Part shown: one piece after another, positions 37,327-47,462 of the stretch | Layout: each line of letters starts with the position of its first letter | How positions within the stretch are numbered: position 1 is the stretch's first letter | Assembly (NCBI RefSeq): GCF_014397785.1 | Contig: NZ_VZQQ01000010.1 | Span: forward strand, 62,001-126,000 | Length of the DNA: 64,000 bases | Direction: 5' to 3' | Origin: Paraburkholderia podalyriae | Lineage (GTDB): Bacteria; Pseudomonadota; Gammaproteobacteria; Burkholderiales; Burkholderiaceae | Notes under the pieces: model-generated | The model's input: the letters and a program-made list of their open reading frames with translations, nothing else | The model's database searches: none | Told to the model about the DNA's origin: nothing | Translations under genes and position numbers: made by a program

Positions 37327-38076
37327 ATGTATTTCCAACTCACCGGCACCCGGGTCCGCCTGCTCGGCTCGATGCATCTGTTTCCCGCAACGAGCCGTCG
37401 AACGCCGCCATGGGTCGCCGAAGCTTATGACTGGGCCGACGCGCTCGTATTCGAGTCCGACGCAGCGACAATCCTGCCGTTTCTCAAAGCCGACGCGCAT
37501 CCTGACGCCGCGCAATTGCGGCCCCTGATGCGCGACGAAGCCTGGACGCAGTTGCAGGCGCTCTGGCCGACCGATGATCTGCTCGCGCCGCTTGAAACAC
37601 TGCGTCCGTGGGCCGCGCTGATCGTCGCGCCGACGCTGTTGCAGCAGGTCGGCGAGGGTGTCGAGCCGCGCATGCTGCGCTCGGCGATCGCGCAGGCGAA
37701 GCCGTATCGCTATCTCGAATCCGCGCAGGACGTGGCGGTCGCGCTCGAATCGATTCCGCTCGAAGCCATCGCCGCTGCGCTCGACATGCTGATGGCCGAC
37801 CGCGGCGAGCCGCAGCGCACGCTCGAACGGATGCACGCGGCGTGGCTGGACGGCGATCTATACGCGATACAGCAAATCGCCGTCGAATCGCCGATGTTCA
37901 ATCTGCCCGGCATCCGTCAGGCGATCCTCGACGTGCGCAACCGCGCGTGGGCCGCGCGGCTGAACGAATTGCCGGACGCGCGCGAGCGCACGCTGGTGGT
38001 CGTCGGCGCGCTGCATCTGTGCGGCCCCGGCAATCTGCCCGACTGTCTCACGCGACCCGTGCAAGCGATGTTCTAA
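37327..38076 (+). CDS. TraB/GumN family protein
   Basis: 249 residues. N-terminal GSMHLFP and VFESD, and C-terminal VVVGALHLCGPGNLP match the conserved GxxH...E...GxxH pattern of the TIKI/TraB/GumN fold, a putative metal-dependent protease family. No signal peptide is evident, so cytoplasmic location is likely. Biological role unknown. No clear operon partner: 210 nt after the exported protein and 132 nt before elaA. Confidence 0.82.
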   Translation: MYFQLTGTRVRLLGSMHLFPATSRRTPPWVAEAYDWADALVFESDAATILPFLKADAHPDAAQLRPLMRDEAWTQLQALWPTDDLLAPLETLRPWAALIVAPTLLQQVGEGVEPRMLRSAIAQAKPYRYLESAQDVAVALESIPLEAIAAALDMLMADRGEPQRTLERMHAAWLDGDLYAIQQIAVESPMFNLPGIRQAILDVRNRAWAARLNELPDARERTLVVVGALHLCGPGNLPDCLTRPVQAMF

Positions 38077-38208
38077 GCGCGTGCGTGGATTTCGCGACCG
38101 TACACAGCTAATCCGCCACCCGACCCGCGCGATAGTCCGAGACGGGCACGCGCGGCATAATTGCGGATCGTTGCCCGCGCTGTCGCGCATTGACCCTGAA
38201 AGCTACCC

Positions 38209-38709
38209 ATGACTGATTCGCAGTACACCGCCGCCGCGCGGCTCGCCCGACTCGAATGGCGCTGGAAGCCGTTCGTGGACCTCACCGGCGTCGAAGTCTA
38301 TGAGATGCTGGCCGCCCGCAGCGCGGTGTTCGTCGTCGAACAGAACTGCGTGTATGGCGATATCGATGGGCTCGACATCGAAGCCTGGCATCTGCTCGCG
38401 TATGTCACTGGTGACGATACGGCGCTGCCGCCCTTGGCCGGCTATCTGCGCGTGTTGTTGCCGGATGCGGCGGATGCCGATGTGCGCATCGGCCGGGTGT
38501 TGACGACCGCGCCGTTTCGCGGCATAGGTCTCGGCAATGCGATGCTCGAACGCTCGCTCGCGCAAATCCATGCACAGTGGCCCGATACGCCGATCCGTCT
38601 GCACGCGCAGGCGCATCTGCAAGGTTTTTACGGTGCGTTCGGCTTCAGGCCGGTCTCGGAGATTCACGACGAAGACGGCATCCCGCATGTGTGGATGCGT
38701 TCGCTGTGA
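38209..38709 (+). CDS. elaA: GNAT family acetyltransferase, ElaA type
   Basis: 166 residues. The ElaA N-terminus (FVDLTGVEVYEMLAARSAVFVVEQNCVYGDIDGLD) and acetyl-CoA loop (IGRVLTTAPFRGIGLGNAM) are present, ending ASGFRPV-like FGFRPVSEIHDEDGIPHVWM. Substrate unknown. Convergent with ctaG, 11 nt apart. Confidence 0.88.
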   Translation: MTDSQYTAAARLARLEWRWKPFVDLTGVEVYEMLAARSAVFVVEQNCVYGDIDGLDIEAWHLLAYVTGDDTALPPLAGYLRVLLPDAADADVRIGRVLTTAPFRGIGLGNAMLERSLAQIHAQWPDTPIRLHAQAHLQGFYGAFGFRPVSEIHDEDGIPHVWMRSL

Positions 38710-38720
38710 ACGCGAACGGA

Positions 38721-39605
38721 TCAGCGGGGCACGTTCGTGGTCGTCGACGCCGCATGCGTGAGCCCGCGCGCCGCTTTGGCGCGCCGCTCGGCGCGCAGGC
38801 GTCCGCGCGACGATAGCCGCATCCAATGACGCAGCGCGATCAGCGCGCCGATCACGCTCATCATCGAACCCGGAATCCATAGCAGGAGCCCGCCGATCTG
38901 CTGATCGCGCATCGGGCTCAGCCACGTGAACGCGCGGCCGCAGATCGAGTAGATCGGATACAGTTCGTGCGTCGTAAAAAAGATGAACGCGCCGAGAACG
39001 ATCTGCGGCGGAATCGCCGCGATCACGACCAGCACGCGCTTGCCCGGCGACAGACGCGCGGGCGGCGCCGGACGCGGATCGAGCACGAGCCACCAGAACA
39101 GCAGGCCGTCGATCGCCATGCTCCAGTTCATCACGCGATAAAGCCGCCAGTCGAGCATCGCGACGAAATGAATCGGCGACAGCAGCCAGAAATAGATCAA
39201 CCCGACGAAGAGTGTGACCGCCACGACCGGGTGCATGACGACGTCGAGCACCCGGCGCACGAGCGTTGCTTGCAGCGCGGGTCGCACGAAGCGCTGTCGC
39301 CAGCGCAACGGAATCCCCGCCCGCAACGCCGCGCCCGGATACGACAGCGCAATGAAGAACGGCCCGAGATGATGCAGCACCAGATGCTGCAAGCGATGCA
39401 TGAAGAACTCATGCTCGAAGAAGTAATCGAGCCGCGTATGCAGCACGACATACAGCGCGACGAGCCCGAACCAGAACGACAGACGCCGCGCGAACGACAG
39501 CCGCGCCTTGCGCGCGCCGCGCACGAACAGGATCGCGGGGATCAGCAACGCGATCACGACGGTCGGCGAAAACTCCCAGGGATCGAGCCAGTAGAGCAGG
39601 TTCAT
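38721..39605 (-). CDS. Cytochrome c oxidase assembly membrane protein (caa3_CtaG family)
   Basis: 294 residues, about seven membrane helices. Conserved His/Met-rich stretches EHEFFMHRLQHLVLHHLGPFF and FFTTHELYPIYSICG, and a GGLLLWIPGSMM segment, match the caa3_CtaG family involved in copper delivery to haem-copper oxidases. Last gene of the sco-pcuC-ctaG unit, 38 nt after the copper chaperone. Confidence 0.88.
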   Translation of the reverse strand: MNLLYWLDPWEFSPTVVIALLIPAILFVRGARKARLSFARRLSFWFGLVALYVVLHTRLDYFFEHEFFMHRLQHLVLHHLGPFFIALSYPGAALRAGIPLRWRQRFVRPALQATLVRRVLDVVMHPVVAVTLFVGLIYFWLLSPIHFVAMLDWRLYRVMNWSMAIDGLLFWWLVLDPRPAPPARLSPGKRVLVVIAAIPPQIVLGAFIFFTTHELYPIYSICGRAFTWLSPMRDQQIGGLLLWIPGSMMSVIGALIALRHWMRLSSRGRLRAERRAKAARGLTHAASTTTNVPR

Positions 39606-39643
39606 GGCGATGGCGCGTGCTGCGGCGGCGGCTCGGCTGCCGC

Positions 39644-40105
39644 TTACTTGGTCTGGCCCGGCGACTTGACCGCGAACGGCGCGCTCACTGTATCGCCGTC
39701 CGAGAACTTCAGCGTCAGATGCACGGTGTCGCCCGGCGCGATCTTGTGCTTCGGGTCCCCGAGCATCACGTGATAGCCGCCCGGCGCGATCGCGACCTGG
39801 CTATGCGCGGGCACCGTCAGCTTGTCGACCATCACCATCTTCTGCGTCGAACCGTTCGATACCGTTTGATGCAGCATCGCATCGCCGTAGTCGTCGCTCG
39901 ACACATCGACGAGGTCGATCGGCTTGTCGCTCGCGTTGACGAGCGTCGCATAGCCGGCCGCGGGCAGGTTGTTCGGCAGCCAGCGTACCCACGCGTCCTT
40001 GATGCTGATCGCGTGAGCATCGGCCGCTTGCGCGGCCGACGCGGCGCCGAGTGACAGCGCGAGCGCGCAGGCGAGGGAAGCGAATGGTTTGAGCTTGAAC
40101 GTCAT
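39644..40105 (-). CDS. Periplasmic copper chaperone PCu(A)C
   Basis: 153 residues with a signal peptide (cleavage near AAQAADA, residue 27-30). Copper site HX(n)M...HXM is visible in MLHQTVSNGSTQKMVMV and GGYHVML. Delivers Cu(I) to the CuA or CuB centre of oxidase, usually together with Sco. Encoded 23 nt after the Sco gene on the same strand. Confidence 0.92.
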   Translation of the reverse strand: MTFKLKPFASLACALALSLGAASAAQAADAHAISIKDAWVRWLPNNLPAAGYATLVNASDKPIDLVDVSSDDYGDAMLHQTVSNGSTQKMVMVDKLTVPAHSQVAIAPGGYHVMLGDPKHKIAPGDTVHLTLKFSDGDTVSAPFAVKSPGQTK

Positions 40106-40128
40106 GATGGAATGGATTGGGATAAGAA

Positions 40129-40743
40129 TCAGGTTGGGTCATCGATGATGCGGCGCAGGTCCTGCGCGATCGCATCGGGCGTGTCGTGATCGGTGACGAG
40201 CAAGCGAGCGCGGCCCTGGCTGTCGAACACATAGACGGCGGAGCTGTGCGTGACCTCGTAGTTGCCGTTCGGGTCGCGCTTTTCCATCTGATAAGCGACA
40301 CGATAGCGCTTCGCCAGCGACTCGATCTGCCAGTCGGTGCCGGTCAGCCCTTCGGCGCGCTGTGCGTCGAACGCGCCGACGTAGTCGTGCAAGGCCCGCG
40401 GCGTGTCGCGCGCGGGATCGACGGTGATGAACAGGATGCGCACCTTCTGCGCATCGGGGCCGAGCTTGCCGAGCACCTGCATCAGGCGGCCCATCGTTTC
40501 CGGGCAGACGTCCGGGCAATGCGTATAGCCGAAGTAGACGAGCGACGCGCGGCCCTTGAACGAAGCGGCGTTGACGGGGCGGCCGGTGTCGTCGGTCAAT
40601 GTGAAATCCAGATCCGGCAGGTGGCCGGTCACGTCGGTCAATTGCCACGGCTCGGCGTGCCGCGTGCAACCGGTCAGTGCGGCGAGCGCGGCCAGCGTAA
40701 TCAGTGACGCTGCCGCTGCAAACCGGCGTGCCACCCCTTGCAT
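40129..40743 (-). CDS. SCO1/SenC family lipoprotein, oxidase copper-centre assembly
   Basis: 204 residues from ATG 40743; a longer open frame upstream is not homologous. Lipobox LTGC makes Cys26 the lipidated residue. The thioredoxin-like domain has the copper-binding Cys76-Pro-Asp-Val-Cys80 (THCPDVC) and the distal His in YEVTHSSAVYV. Works with PCuAC and CtaG encoded downstream. Confidence 0.94.
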   Translation of the reverse strand: MQGVARRFAAAASLITLAALAALTGCTRHAEPWQLTDVTGHLPDLDFTLTDDTGRPVNAASFKGRASLVYFGYTHCPDVCPETMGRLMQVLGKLGPDAQKVRILFITVDPARDTPRALHDYVGAFDAQRAEGLTGTDWQIESLAKRYRVAYQMEKRDPNGNYEVTHSSAVYVFDSQGRARLLVTDHDTPDAIAQDLRRIIDDPT

Positions 40744-41229
40744 GAACCGGTGCGTAGTTCGCCTGGGTCGTGAGCGGGACAGCTTTAACTGCGGGCGCTG
40801 GGGTGGAAGGATCGGGAACAAAGCAGGGTTCAATGACTCGATTGAAGAGCAGACAACACGAATCGATGGAGCAGGAGGCGCACCGTCACCTGATCATGGC
40901 GCGCAAGATTCGCGCGCGACACACGATTGAGGGAGCGCATGCAACGGTGTGCATACCGCCGAGGGGGCCGCGTGGCAGCGACTGTAGCGCAAAATCGACG
41001 CCAGCGTCGCGCGACACGCCGGGCGCACGGTTTGCGAGTCAATTTGACGCAGCTGGCTGAAAGCCGGGTGAAATCCGATCGTTGCGCTTTTGAACGCAAT
41101 CGACGCAAACAGCCACACAGACTGCCCGCCGGGCTTGAGTCCCGGCTTACTTTCTCGAAAAATTGATGGATGCGCGGTAAGATGCGCACACTTTTCCGGC
41201 CATCGATGGCTGAAAGGCGAACCTACGCG
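40744..41229. other. Divergent intergenic region between sco and otsB
   Basis: About 490 nt that must carry both promoters. TAAGAT at 41178-41183 is a possible -10 for otsB without a good -35. No RNA gene, repeat or coding frame is convincing. Confidence 0.4.
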
Positions 41230-41979
41230 ATGCAAGCACTTCCGGCTGTTCTGTCTCCGAGCGAGACGGCATTTTTCTTTGATTTCGATGGCACGCTCGT
41301 CGAACTCGCCCCCACCCCGGACGGCGTGCTGGTGCAGCCGCGCGTGATCGACCTGCTGCGCGAGCTGCGCAGTCTGACGAATGGCGCGGTCGCGGTGGTG
41401 TCGGGGCGCGGCATCGACAGCATCGACAGTTTTCTCGGCATGCCCGATTTGCCGGTCGCCGGTCTGCATGGCGCCGAGCGGCGCGATGCGAATGGCGACA
41501 CGCAGCGCATCGGCTTTCACGACGAGCGCCTGTTGCGCATGGAGCAGGTGCTCGCGCAGGTCGTCAACGAACATCCGGGCATGCTGCTCGAGATCAAGGG
41601 CGCGGCGCTCGCGCTGCACTACCGCAACGCGCCCGAGCGCGAGCCGGTCGCGCGCGCGGCGACTGAGCGGCTCGTCGCCGATTACCCCGCTTCGTACGTT
41701 CTGCAGCCCGGCAAGATGGTCTACGAGATCAAGCCGAAGGACGTCGACAAAGGCCGCGCGACGCGCGCGTTCCTCGACGAGCTGCCGTTCACCGGCCGCA
41801 CGCCGATCTTCGCCGGCGACGATCTGACCGACGAGAAGGGCTTCGCGGTCGTCAACGAGCGCGGCGGTCTGTCGATCAAGGTCGGCGCGGGCGAAACGAT
41901 GGCGCACGCGCGTGTCGAATCGGTGTCGTCACTGCTCGACTGGCTCGAAACGATCGTCGCGGCGGCGCGCGGCGCATGA
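41230..41979 (+). CDS. otsB: Trehalose-6-phosphate phosphatase
   Basis: 249 residues from ATG 41230, preceded by AAAGGCG; ATG 41206 is an alternative. HAD motif I FFFDFDGTL, motif II VVSGRG, HGAERRD sugar-binding segment, and motif IV FAGDDLTDEKGF. Dephosphorylates trehalose-6-phosphate made by OtsA, encoded next, for osmoprotection. Confidence 0.94.
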   Translation: MQALPAVLSPSETAFFFDFDGTLVELAPTPDGVLVQPRVIDLLRELRSLTNGAVAVVSGRGIDSIDSFLGMPDLPVAGLHGAERRDANGDTQRIGFHDERLLRMEQVLAQVVNEHPGMLLEIKGAALALHYRNAPEREPVARAATERLVADYPASYVLQPGKMVYEIKPKDVDKGRATRAFLDELPFTGRTPIFAGDDLTDEKGFAVVNERGGLSIKVGAGETMAHARVESVSSLLDWLETIVAAARGA

Positions 41980-42031
41980 CGCCGGCGCCCCGTTCAACGA
42001 AAACAACATACTGCATCGGGAATCGCGCTTG

Positions 42032-43510
42032 ATGAGCCGACTGATCATTGTTTCGAACCGGGTGGCGCCCATTTCGGAGGGCGGCCCGGCGGCGGGCGGT
42101 CTGGCGGTCGGCGTGTACGACGCGCTGAAGGAAACCGGCGGCATGTGGTTCGGCTGGAGCGGCGACGTGCTCACCTCCGGCCAGCCGCAGATCAAGGTCG
42201 AGGAGCGCGGTCCGGTGACCTTCGCGACCGTCCCGCTGATGCGCCGCGATTACGACCAGTACTACCGCGGTTTCTCGAACGCGACGTTGTGGCCCGCGTT
42301 CCACTATCGATCCGACCTGCTCCAGTACGACCGGCACGACTTCGAAGGCTACTGCCGCGTCAACGCGTGGCTCGCGCAGCAACTCGTGCCGCTGTTGCAC
42401 GCCGACGACGTGATCTGGGTGCACGACTATCACCTGATCCCGTTCGCGCAGGCGCTGCGCTCGGCAGGCGTGAAGAATCGCATCGGTTTTTTCCTGCACA
42501 TTCCGTTTCCGGCCTCGCAGGTGCTGCTGTCGGTGCCGCCGCATCGCGAGCTCGTCGAGGCGCTGTGTTCATTCGACCTGCTCGGCTTCCAGACCGGCCC
42601 CGATCTGCGCGCGTTCTGCGACTACGTCGTCAACGAGGCGGGCGGCTCGATCGACGCATCGGCGAAAGGGCCGCTCACCGTGCATGCGTTCGGCCGCACG
42701 CTGCGCGCCTCGGCGTATCCGATCGGCGTCTATCCGGACGAGATCGCCGAGCTCGCGAAGGCGGGCGAGCGTGGCAAGCCGGTGCGTACGATGAAGGCAA
42801 CGCTGCATTCGCGCAAGCTGATCATGAGTGTCGACCGGCTCGATTATTCGAAGGGGCTAGTCGAGCGGTTCCGCGCGTTCGAACGCCTGCTCGAACATAC
42901 GGTCGCGCAGCGTAACAAGGTGTCGTTCCTGCAGATCGCGCCGCCGACGCGCGCCGACTTGCACGCGTATCAGGACATCCGGCTGCAGCTCGAAGGCGAG
43001 TCGGGCCGGATCAACGGACGTTTCGCCGAGCTGGACTGGACGCCGATTCTGTACATCCACAAACAGTATGAGCGCCCGGTGCTGGCGGCGCTGTTCCGTA
43101 CCGCTCACGTGGGCTACGTGACGCCGTTGCGCGACGGCATGAACCTCGTCGCGAAGGAATACGTGTCGGCGCAGGATCCGGAGAATCCCGGCGTGCTCGT
43201 GCTGTCGCGCTTCGCGGGCGCGGCGCAGGAACTCGACGGCGCGCTGATCGTCAATCCCGTCGATATCGACGGCATGGCCGAAGCGCTCGCGCAGGCGCTC
43301 GGCATGCCGCTCGCCGAGCGCCAGGCACGCTATCGCGACATGATGGCGCAACTTCGCGAGAACAACGTGTCGGTGTGGCGCGATAACTTCATGCGCGATC
43401 TGCAGGATGTCGATGCCGCGAAGCGTGCCAGAAGCGCGAAGGCGCGCGCGCCGTTGGGTAGGGCGGGCGCCGCGCGCAAGAGGGCGGCGCGCGAGAGCGC
43501 GGCCGGCTAA
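42032..43510 (+). CDS. otsA: Trehalose-6-phosphate synthase (GT20)
   Basis: 492 residues from ATG 42032 ([13 protein letters not shown]). GT20 hallmarks: [52 protein letters not shown], and the C-terminal [13 protein letters not shown]. Makes trehalose-6-phosphate from UDP-glucose and glucose-6-phosphate. Basic Arg/Ala tail of about 30 residues. 52 nt after otsB. Confidence 0.96.
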   Translation: MSRLIIVSNRVAPISEGGPAAGGLAVGVYDALKETGGMWFGWSGDVLTSGQPQIKVEERGPVTFATVPLMRRDYDQYYRGFSNATLWPAFHYRSDLLQYDRHDFEGYCRVNAWLAQQLVPLLHADDVIWVHDYHLIPFAQALRSAGVKNRIGFFLHIPFPASQVLLSVPPHRELVEALCSFDLLGFQTGPDLRAFCDYVVNEAGGSIDASAKGPLTVHAFGRTLRASAYPIGVYPDEIAELAKAGERGKPVRTMKATLHSRKLIMSVDRLDYSKGLVERFRAFERLLEHTVAQRNKVSFLQIAPPTRADLHAYQDIRLQLEGESGRINGRFAELDWTPILYIHKQYERPVLAALFRTAHVGYVTPLRDGMNLVAKEYVSAQDPENPGVLVLSRFAGAAQELDGALIVNPVDIDGMAEALAQALGMPLAERQARYRDMMAQLRENNVSVWRDNFMRDLQDVDAAKRARSAKARAPLGRAGAARKRAARESAAG

Positions 43511-43537
43511 GCCAAGCCGGGCCGCGAGCCAGACAGC

Positions 43538-43566
43538 AAAAAGCCGCTCCAGGGAGCGGCCTTTTT
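43538..43566. terminator. Bidirectional terminator between otsA and ABC exporter
   Basis: GCCGCTC (43543-43549) and GAGCGGC (43554-43560) with a 4-nt loop, five As before and five Ts after, so usable from either side of the convergent pair. Confidence 0.85.
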
Positions 43567-43599
43567 CATGCGACACGCAGTGCGCGGACCCTGCGTGAC

Positions 43600-45426
43600 T
43601 CAGGCTACGTGCTGTTCGTCGACCTTCTTGCCGCCGATATGCAGCGTCTGGCCCTTGCCATACTGCTTCGCGAGCAGATCGCGATAGAGGCCCGGACGCT
43701 GACGCAGTTCTTCCGGCGTGCCGTCGTCGATGACCTTGCCCGCACTCATCACGATGATCCGGTCGAAGTTGTTCAGCGTCGACAGACGGTGCGCGATCGC
43801 GATCACGGTGCGGCCGACCATCAGCCGGTCGAGCGCCTTCTGGATCGCTTCTTCGGACGCGCTGTCAAGCGCGGACGTGGCTTCGTCGAGCAGCAGGATC
43901 GGCGCGTTCTTCAGAATCGCGCGCGCGATCGCGATGCGCTGGCGCTGGCCGCCCGACAGCTTCACGCCGCGGTCGCCGACGATCGTGTCGTAGCCCTCCG
44001 GCATCGCATCGATAAAGTCCGCGCAACGCGCCTCGCGCGCGGCCGCGAGCACTTCCTCGCGGCTCGCGTCCGGGCGGCCATACGCGATGTTCTCGTACAC
44101 CGAGCGATGGAACAGCGAGATGTCCTGGGGCACCAGCGCGATCGCGTGGCGCAGGCTGTCCTGGGTAATCGATGCAATGTCCTGGCCGTCGATCCTGATC
44201 GCGCCGCCCTGGGTTTCGTAGAAGCGTTGCAACAGCGAAAGTACCGTCGATTTTCCGGCGCCCGACTTGCCGATCAGGCCGACGCGTTGACCGGGTTCGA
44301 TATCGAGGTCGAAGTGATCGAGAATCGGCCGCCGGCGCGCATAGGCGAACGTGACGCTGTCGAACGTGACGCGGCCGCCCTGCGGCACGAGTTCGGTTGC
44401 GTCGTCGCGATCGGGCATGCCGTGCGGTTCGAGCAGCGTGCGCACGGCCTCCGCGAGTCGCGCGACATGCTGGGTGACGTCGACGAGCGCGACGGCGAGG
44501 TCGCGCGTGCCGTGCAGGATCGTGAAGCCGAGGGAGCTGACGAGCACGATGTCGCCCGAGGTCGCGCGGCCCTGGTCCCACAGCCACAGCGCCCAGCCGA
44601 GCAGTCCGGCCGACAGCAACGCGGTGATCACGGCGTGCAGCAGACGCAGCTTCTCCAGATAGAGCAGGCTTTGCTGGCGCGCGTCCATTTCCGACTTGAC
44701 CGTCGACGCAAAACGGCGCTGTTCGCGGAACGTCATGCCGAACGCGCGCACAAGGCCCATGTTGCTGATCACGTCGACAAGTTCGCCGTCGACCGATGCC
44801 GCCTTGGTCGCGAAATTATGGTGGCGCGCGGAGCCGCGGCCCGCGAGCTTGTACAGCACAACCGCCAGGATAGCCGAGCACAGCATCAGGCCGGCCGCCA
44901 TCAGCGGGTTCACCGCAACGATCATGACGATCGCGCCGAGCACCGCGATGCAAGGCGGCAGCACGTTCCACGCGGTGGTGTTTTCGGCGGTGTAGACGGC
45001 GTTCGAGGTCGCGGTGATCCGGCTTGCCAGCATGCCGGGCTGCTTTTCGGCGTAGTAAGTCGGCGAGTGGCCGCTCAGGTACTGGAACAGGTCCCGCCGC
45101 AGATCGCCCGTCACGGCGACGAATGTGTGGGCGGCGAACCAGCCGCCGACCCGCCACAACATATTGTCGGCGGCGATCAGGCCGACGAGGATCGCGAACG
45201 CGCCCCACAGCGGCCCGGGATGATGCCGGCCGCCGGCGAGCACGTCGATCAGATGTTTGATCGCATATTGCGAAGCGAGTGCACAGCCCACGGCCGCAAA
45301 CACGCTGCACAACACGATCGCATGCGCGAGCGGATGGCGGCGGATAAAGCGGAAGAGAAACGCAAGCGGCCGGTGCGCATAGCTCGCGAGCTTTGCGTTC
45401 TGGGCGTTACGTTGGGCGATGGTCAA
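43600..45426 (-). CDS. ABC exporter, fused permease and ATPase
   Basis: About 608 residues if started at TTG 45426 (preceded by GGAA); TTG 45435 is an alternative, and no ATG fits. Six-helix permease domain first, then ATPase with Walker A GLIGKSGAGKST, signature LSGGQRQRIAIARAIL and Walker B PILLLDEATSALD. This is the MsbA/LmrA-like half-transporter type that works as a homodimer or with a partner. Substrate unknown. A second exporter of the same type lies at 49-50.9 kb, which may be a partner but is 3.6 kb away. Confidence 0.88.
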   Translation of the reverse strand: MTIAQRNAQNAKLASYAHRPLAFLFRFIRRHPLAHAIVLCSVFAAVGCALASQYAIKHLIDVLAGGRHHPGPLWGAFAILVGLIAADNMLWRVGGWFAAHTFVAVTGDLRRDLFQYLSGHSPTYYAEKQPGMLASRITATSNAVYTAENTTAWNVLPPCIAVLGAIVMIVAVNPLMAAGLMLCSAILAVVLYKLAGRGSARHHNFATKAASVDGELVDVISNMGLVRAFGMTFREQRRFASTVKSEMDARQQSLLYLEKLRLLHAVITALLSAGLLGWALWLWDQGRATSGDIVLVSSLGFTILHGTRDLAVALVDVTQHVARLAEAVRTLLEPHGMPDRDDATELVPQGGRVTFDSVTFAYARRRPILDHFDLDIEPGQRVGLIGKSGAGKSTVLSLLQRFYETQGGAIRIDGQDIASITQDSLRHAIALVPQDISLFHRSVYENIAYGRPDASREEVLAAAREARCADFIDAMPEGYDTIVGDRGVKLSGGQRQRIAIARAILKNAPILLLDEATSALDSASEEAIQKALDRLMVGRTVIAIAHRLSTLNNFDRIIVMSAGKVIDDGTPEELRQRPGLYRDLLAKQYGKGQTLHIGGKKVDEQHVA

Positions 45427-46128
45427 GTGTTCCAATTGAGCTGAGATCGATGTGTTGCGGGTTGTGCATGCAAAGCGCCGACTACACGGACAAGCATGGC
45501 TCTCCGTGAAGCCGATGCTTCGCATTGTAAACATGCAAAGGCGATTGCGCCCTGTGTATCCGGGCTTTGACGCGATTGATTTCGCGATGGACCTCCACGA
45601 TCTGCATGGTCTCGACACCAGCCGTCGGGGCATTCAGGCAGATTGCGGAAAATTTCGAGATATGATTACAAATTGCATTCAACCGCGCCGCGGCAATTTT
45701 GCATTCCTATCGGCAAGATTGACGCACGAGAGTTCACAGACAAGGTTGCGCCTGCGTCGCGGAAACTTCATGGACACTTTAGAACTGTCTTAGAAAACAA
45801 GGGTTTGCAAAGTGTTTCGTGGTTGTAACAACGTAAAGACTTTGAAATGCCGCGCTGCGGCAACCATCCGGGCATCGATAATGCATGCCCGTTAGGCCGG
45901 CAAATTTTCTGACAGTTTGTCAACGTAGGTGCACGGTGCGCGTTTACTCGCACATGCGCAGACGCTGGTCCATTTGTCTGAGCCCGTTACCGAAGCGATC
46001 CATCGCAGGATTTCTCAAAAGAATCAGGCCCGCGCCGGCATCTCCGGCCAGACTGCCCTGGCGAGCAAGCGAGTCGCTTTTTCCAAATGCAGTACTTTTG
46101 CCTGATTTTTTACTAGGAGTTCGTCATT
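45427..46128. other. 700-nt divergent leader between ABC exporter and glycosyltransferase
   Basis: Long for this genome and lower in GC than its surroundings. It contains two short palindromes, GTTGTAACAAC (45822-45832) and TGACA-GTT-TGTCA (45910-45922), and a near-direct repeat of ATGCAAAG at about 45471 and 45533. AGGAG stands 9 nt before the glycosyltransferase ATG. No coding frame is convincing. Confidence 0.45.
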
Positions 46129-47193
46129 ATGCGAATCGCTCAAATCGCTCCGCTGCACGAGGCGGTTCCTCCCAAGCTGTACGGTGGTACGGAACGCGTG
46201 GTGTCCTACCTGACCGAGGCTCTGGTCGAGCAAGGCCACGACGTCACGCTGTTTGCAAGCGGCGATTCGCAAACCTCGGCGAAGCTCGAAGCTTTCTGGC
46301 CGCAGGCGCTGCGCCTCGACCCGACGATTCGCGACGTGATGGCGCCGCACATGCTGCTGCTCGAAGAAGTGCGCCGCCGCGCGGACGAATTCGACGTGCT
46401 GCATTTCCACATCGACTACTACCCCTTCTCGCTGTTCGCGCGTCAGCCGGTGCCGTTCGTGACGACGCTGCACGGCCGTCTCGATCTGCCGGAACTGCAG
46501 CCGATCTTCAACACGTTCAGCGACGTGCCGGTCGTGTCGATCTCTGACAACCAGCGCAGTCCGCTGCCTCAGGCGCACTGGCTGGAAACCGTCTATCACG
46601 GTTTGCCGGAAGACGTGCTCAAGCCGATTCCCAACGTCGAGCCCAGCTACCTCGCATTCCTGGGCCGCGTCTCGCCGGAGAAGGGGCTTGACAGGGCGAT
46701 TCGCATTGCCGGGCAGGCAGGCATGAAGCTCAAGGTCGCCGCCAAGATCGACAAGGCCGACCGTGCCTACTACGAAGAAGTCATCAAGCCGCTGATGTCG
46801 TTGCCATACGTCGAGTACATCGGCGAAATCGGCGAAGCTGAAAAGCGCGAGTTTCTCGGCAATGCGCACGCACTGGTGTTCCCGATCGACTGGCCGGAGC
46901 CGTTCGGTCTCGTGATGATCGAGGCGATGGCTTGCGGCACGCCGGTGATCGCGTTCAATCGCGGTTCGGTGCCCGAAGTGATCGAAAACGGCGTGTCGGG
47001 TTTCGTCGTCGAAGACGAAATCAGCGCGGTCGCTGCCGTCAAGCGTCTGAACACGCTGTCGCGCGCTGGCGTGCGCAAGGCGTTCGAATCCCGCTTCTCG
47101 TCGAAGGTGATGGCGCAGAACTACGTCGCCACGTACGAAGAGTTGCTGCGACGCAAGCATCGCACGGTGCTGCGCGAAGTCAACGCTGGCTGA
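46129..47193 (+). CDS. GT4 family glycosyltransferase
   Basis: 354 residues, two Rossmann-like domains. N-terminal RIAQIAPLHEAVPPKLYGGTERVV, hinge FLGRVSPEKGLDRAI, and the GT4 retaining E-X7-E motif in EPFGLVMIEAMACGTPVIAF. Donor and acceptor unknown. No polysaccharide cluster nearby, so it may modify a small molecule or glycolipid. The upstream AGGAG supports ATG 46129. Confidence 0.9.
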   Translation: MRIAQIAPLHEAVPPKLYGGTERVVSYLTEALVEQGHDVTLFASGDSQTSAKLEAFWPQALRLDPTIRDVMAPHMLLLEEVRRRADEFDVLHFHIDYYPFSLFARQPVPFVTTLHGRLDLPELQPIFNTFSDVPVVSISDNQRSPLPQAHWLETVYHGLPEDVLKPIPNVEPSYLAFLGRVSPEKGLDRAIRIAGQAGMKLKVAAKIDKADRAYYEEVIKPLMSLPYVEYIGEIGEAEKREFLGNAHALVFPIDWPEPFGLVMIEAMACGTPVIAFNRGSVPEVIENGVSGFVVEDEISAVAAVKRLNTLSRAGVRKAFESRFSSKVMAQNYVATYEELLRRKHRTVLREVNAG

Positions 47194-47199
47194 TTGGCG

Positions 47200-47241
47200 G
47201 TTGATTCGACGTAGTTGATTCGCCGTAGTTGATTCGCATTA
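47200..47241 (+). repeat. Three-copy 14-bp tandem repeat after the glycosyltransferase
   Basis: GTTGATTCGACGTA, GTTGATTCGCCGTA, GTTGATTCGCATTA, starting 6 nt beyond the stop codon. Could vary in number between strains. Confidence 0.8.
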
Positions 47242-47462
47242 GAAAGACCTGGCAGCAAGAACCGGTTGTAAACTTCCTTCGCTGCTTTCGACGCCCCGCT
47301 GGCATGTCGCCCGCGGGGCGTTGTTGAATGCGCCGCATTTTTCGTCGGCGCGCAACTGAAAATTCGGATTTCCGCGCGGCGCGAACGAGCCAGTCTCGGT
47401 AATATCCCTATAATGGCCGTGCCGCAAAATGGGCTGCGGCGCGCCGACGACAGGAGGATGCC

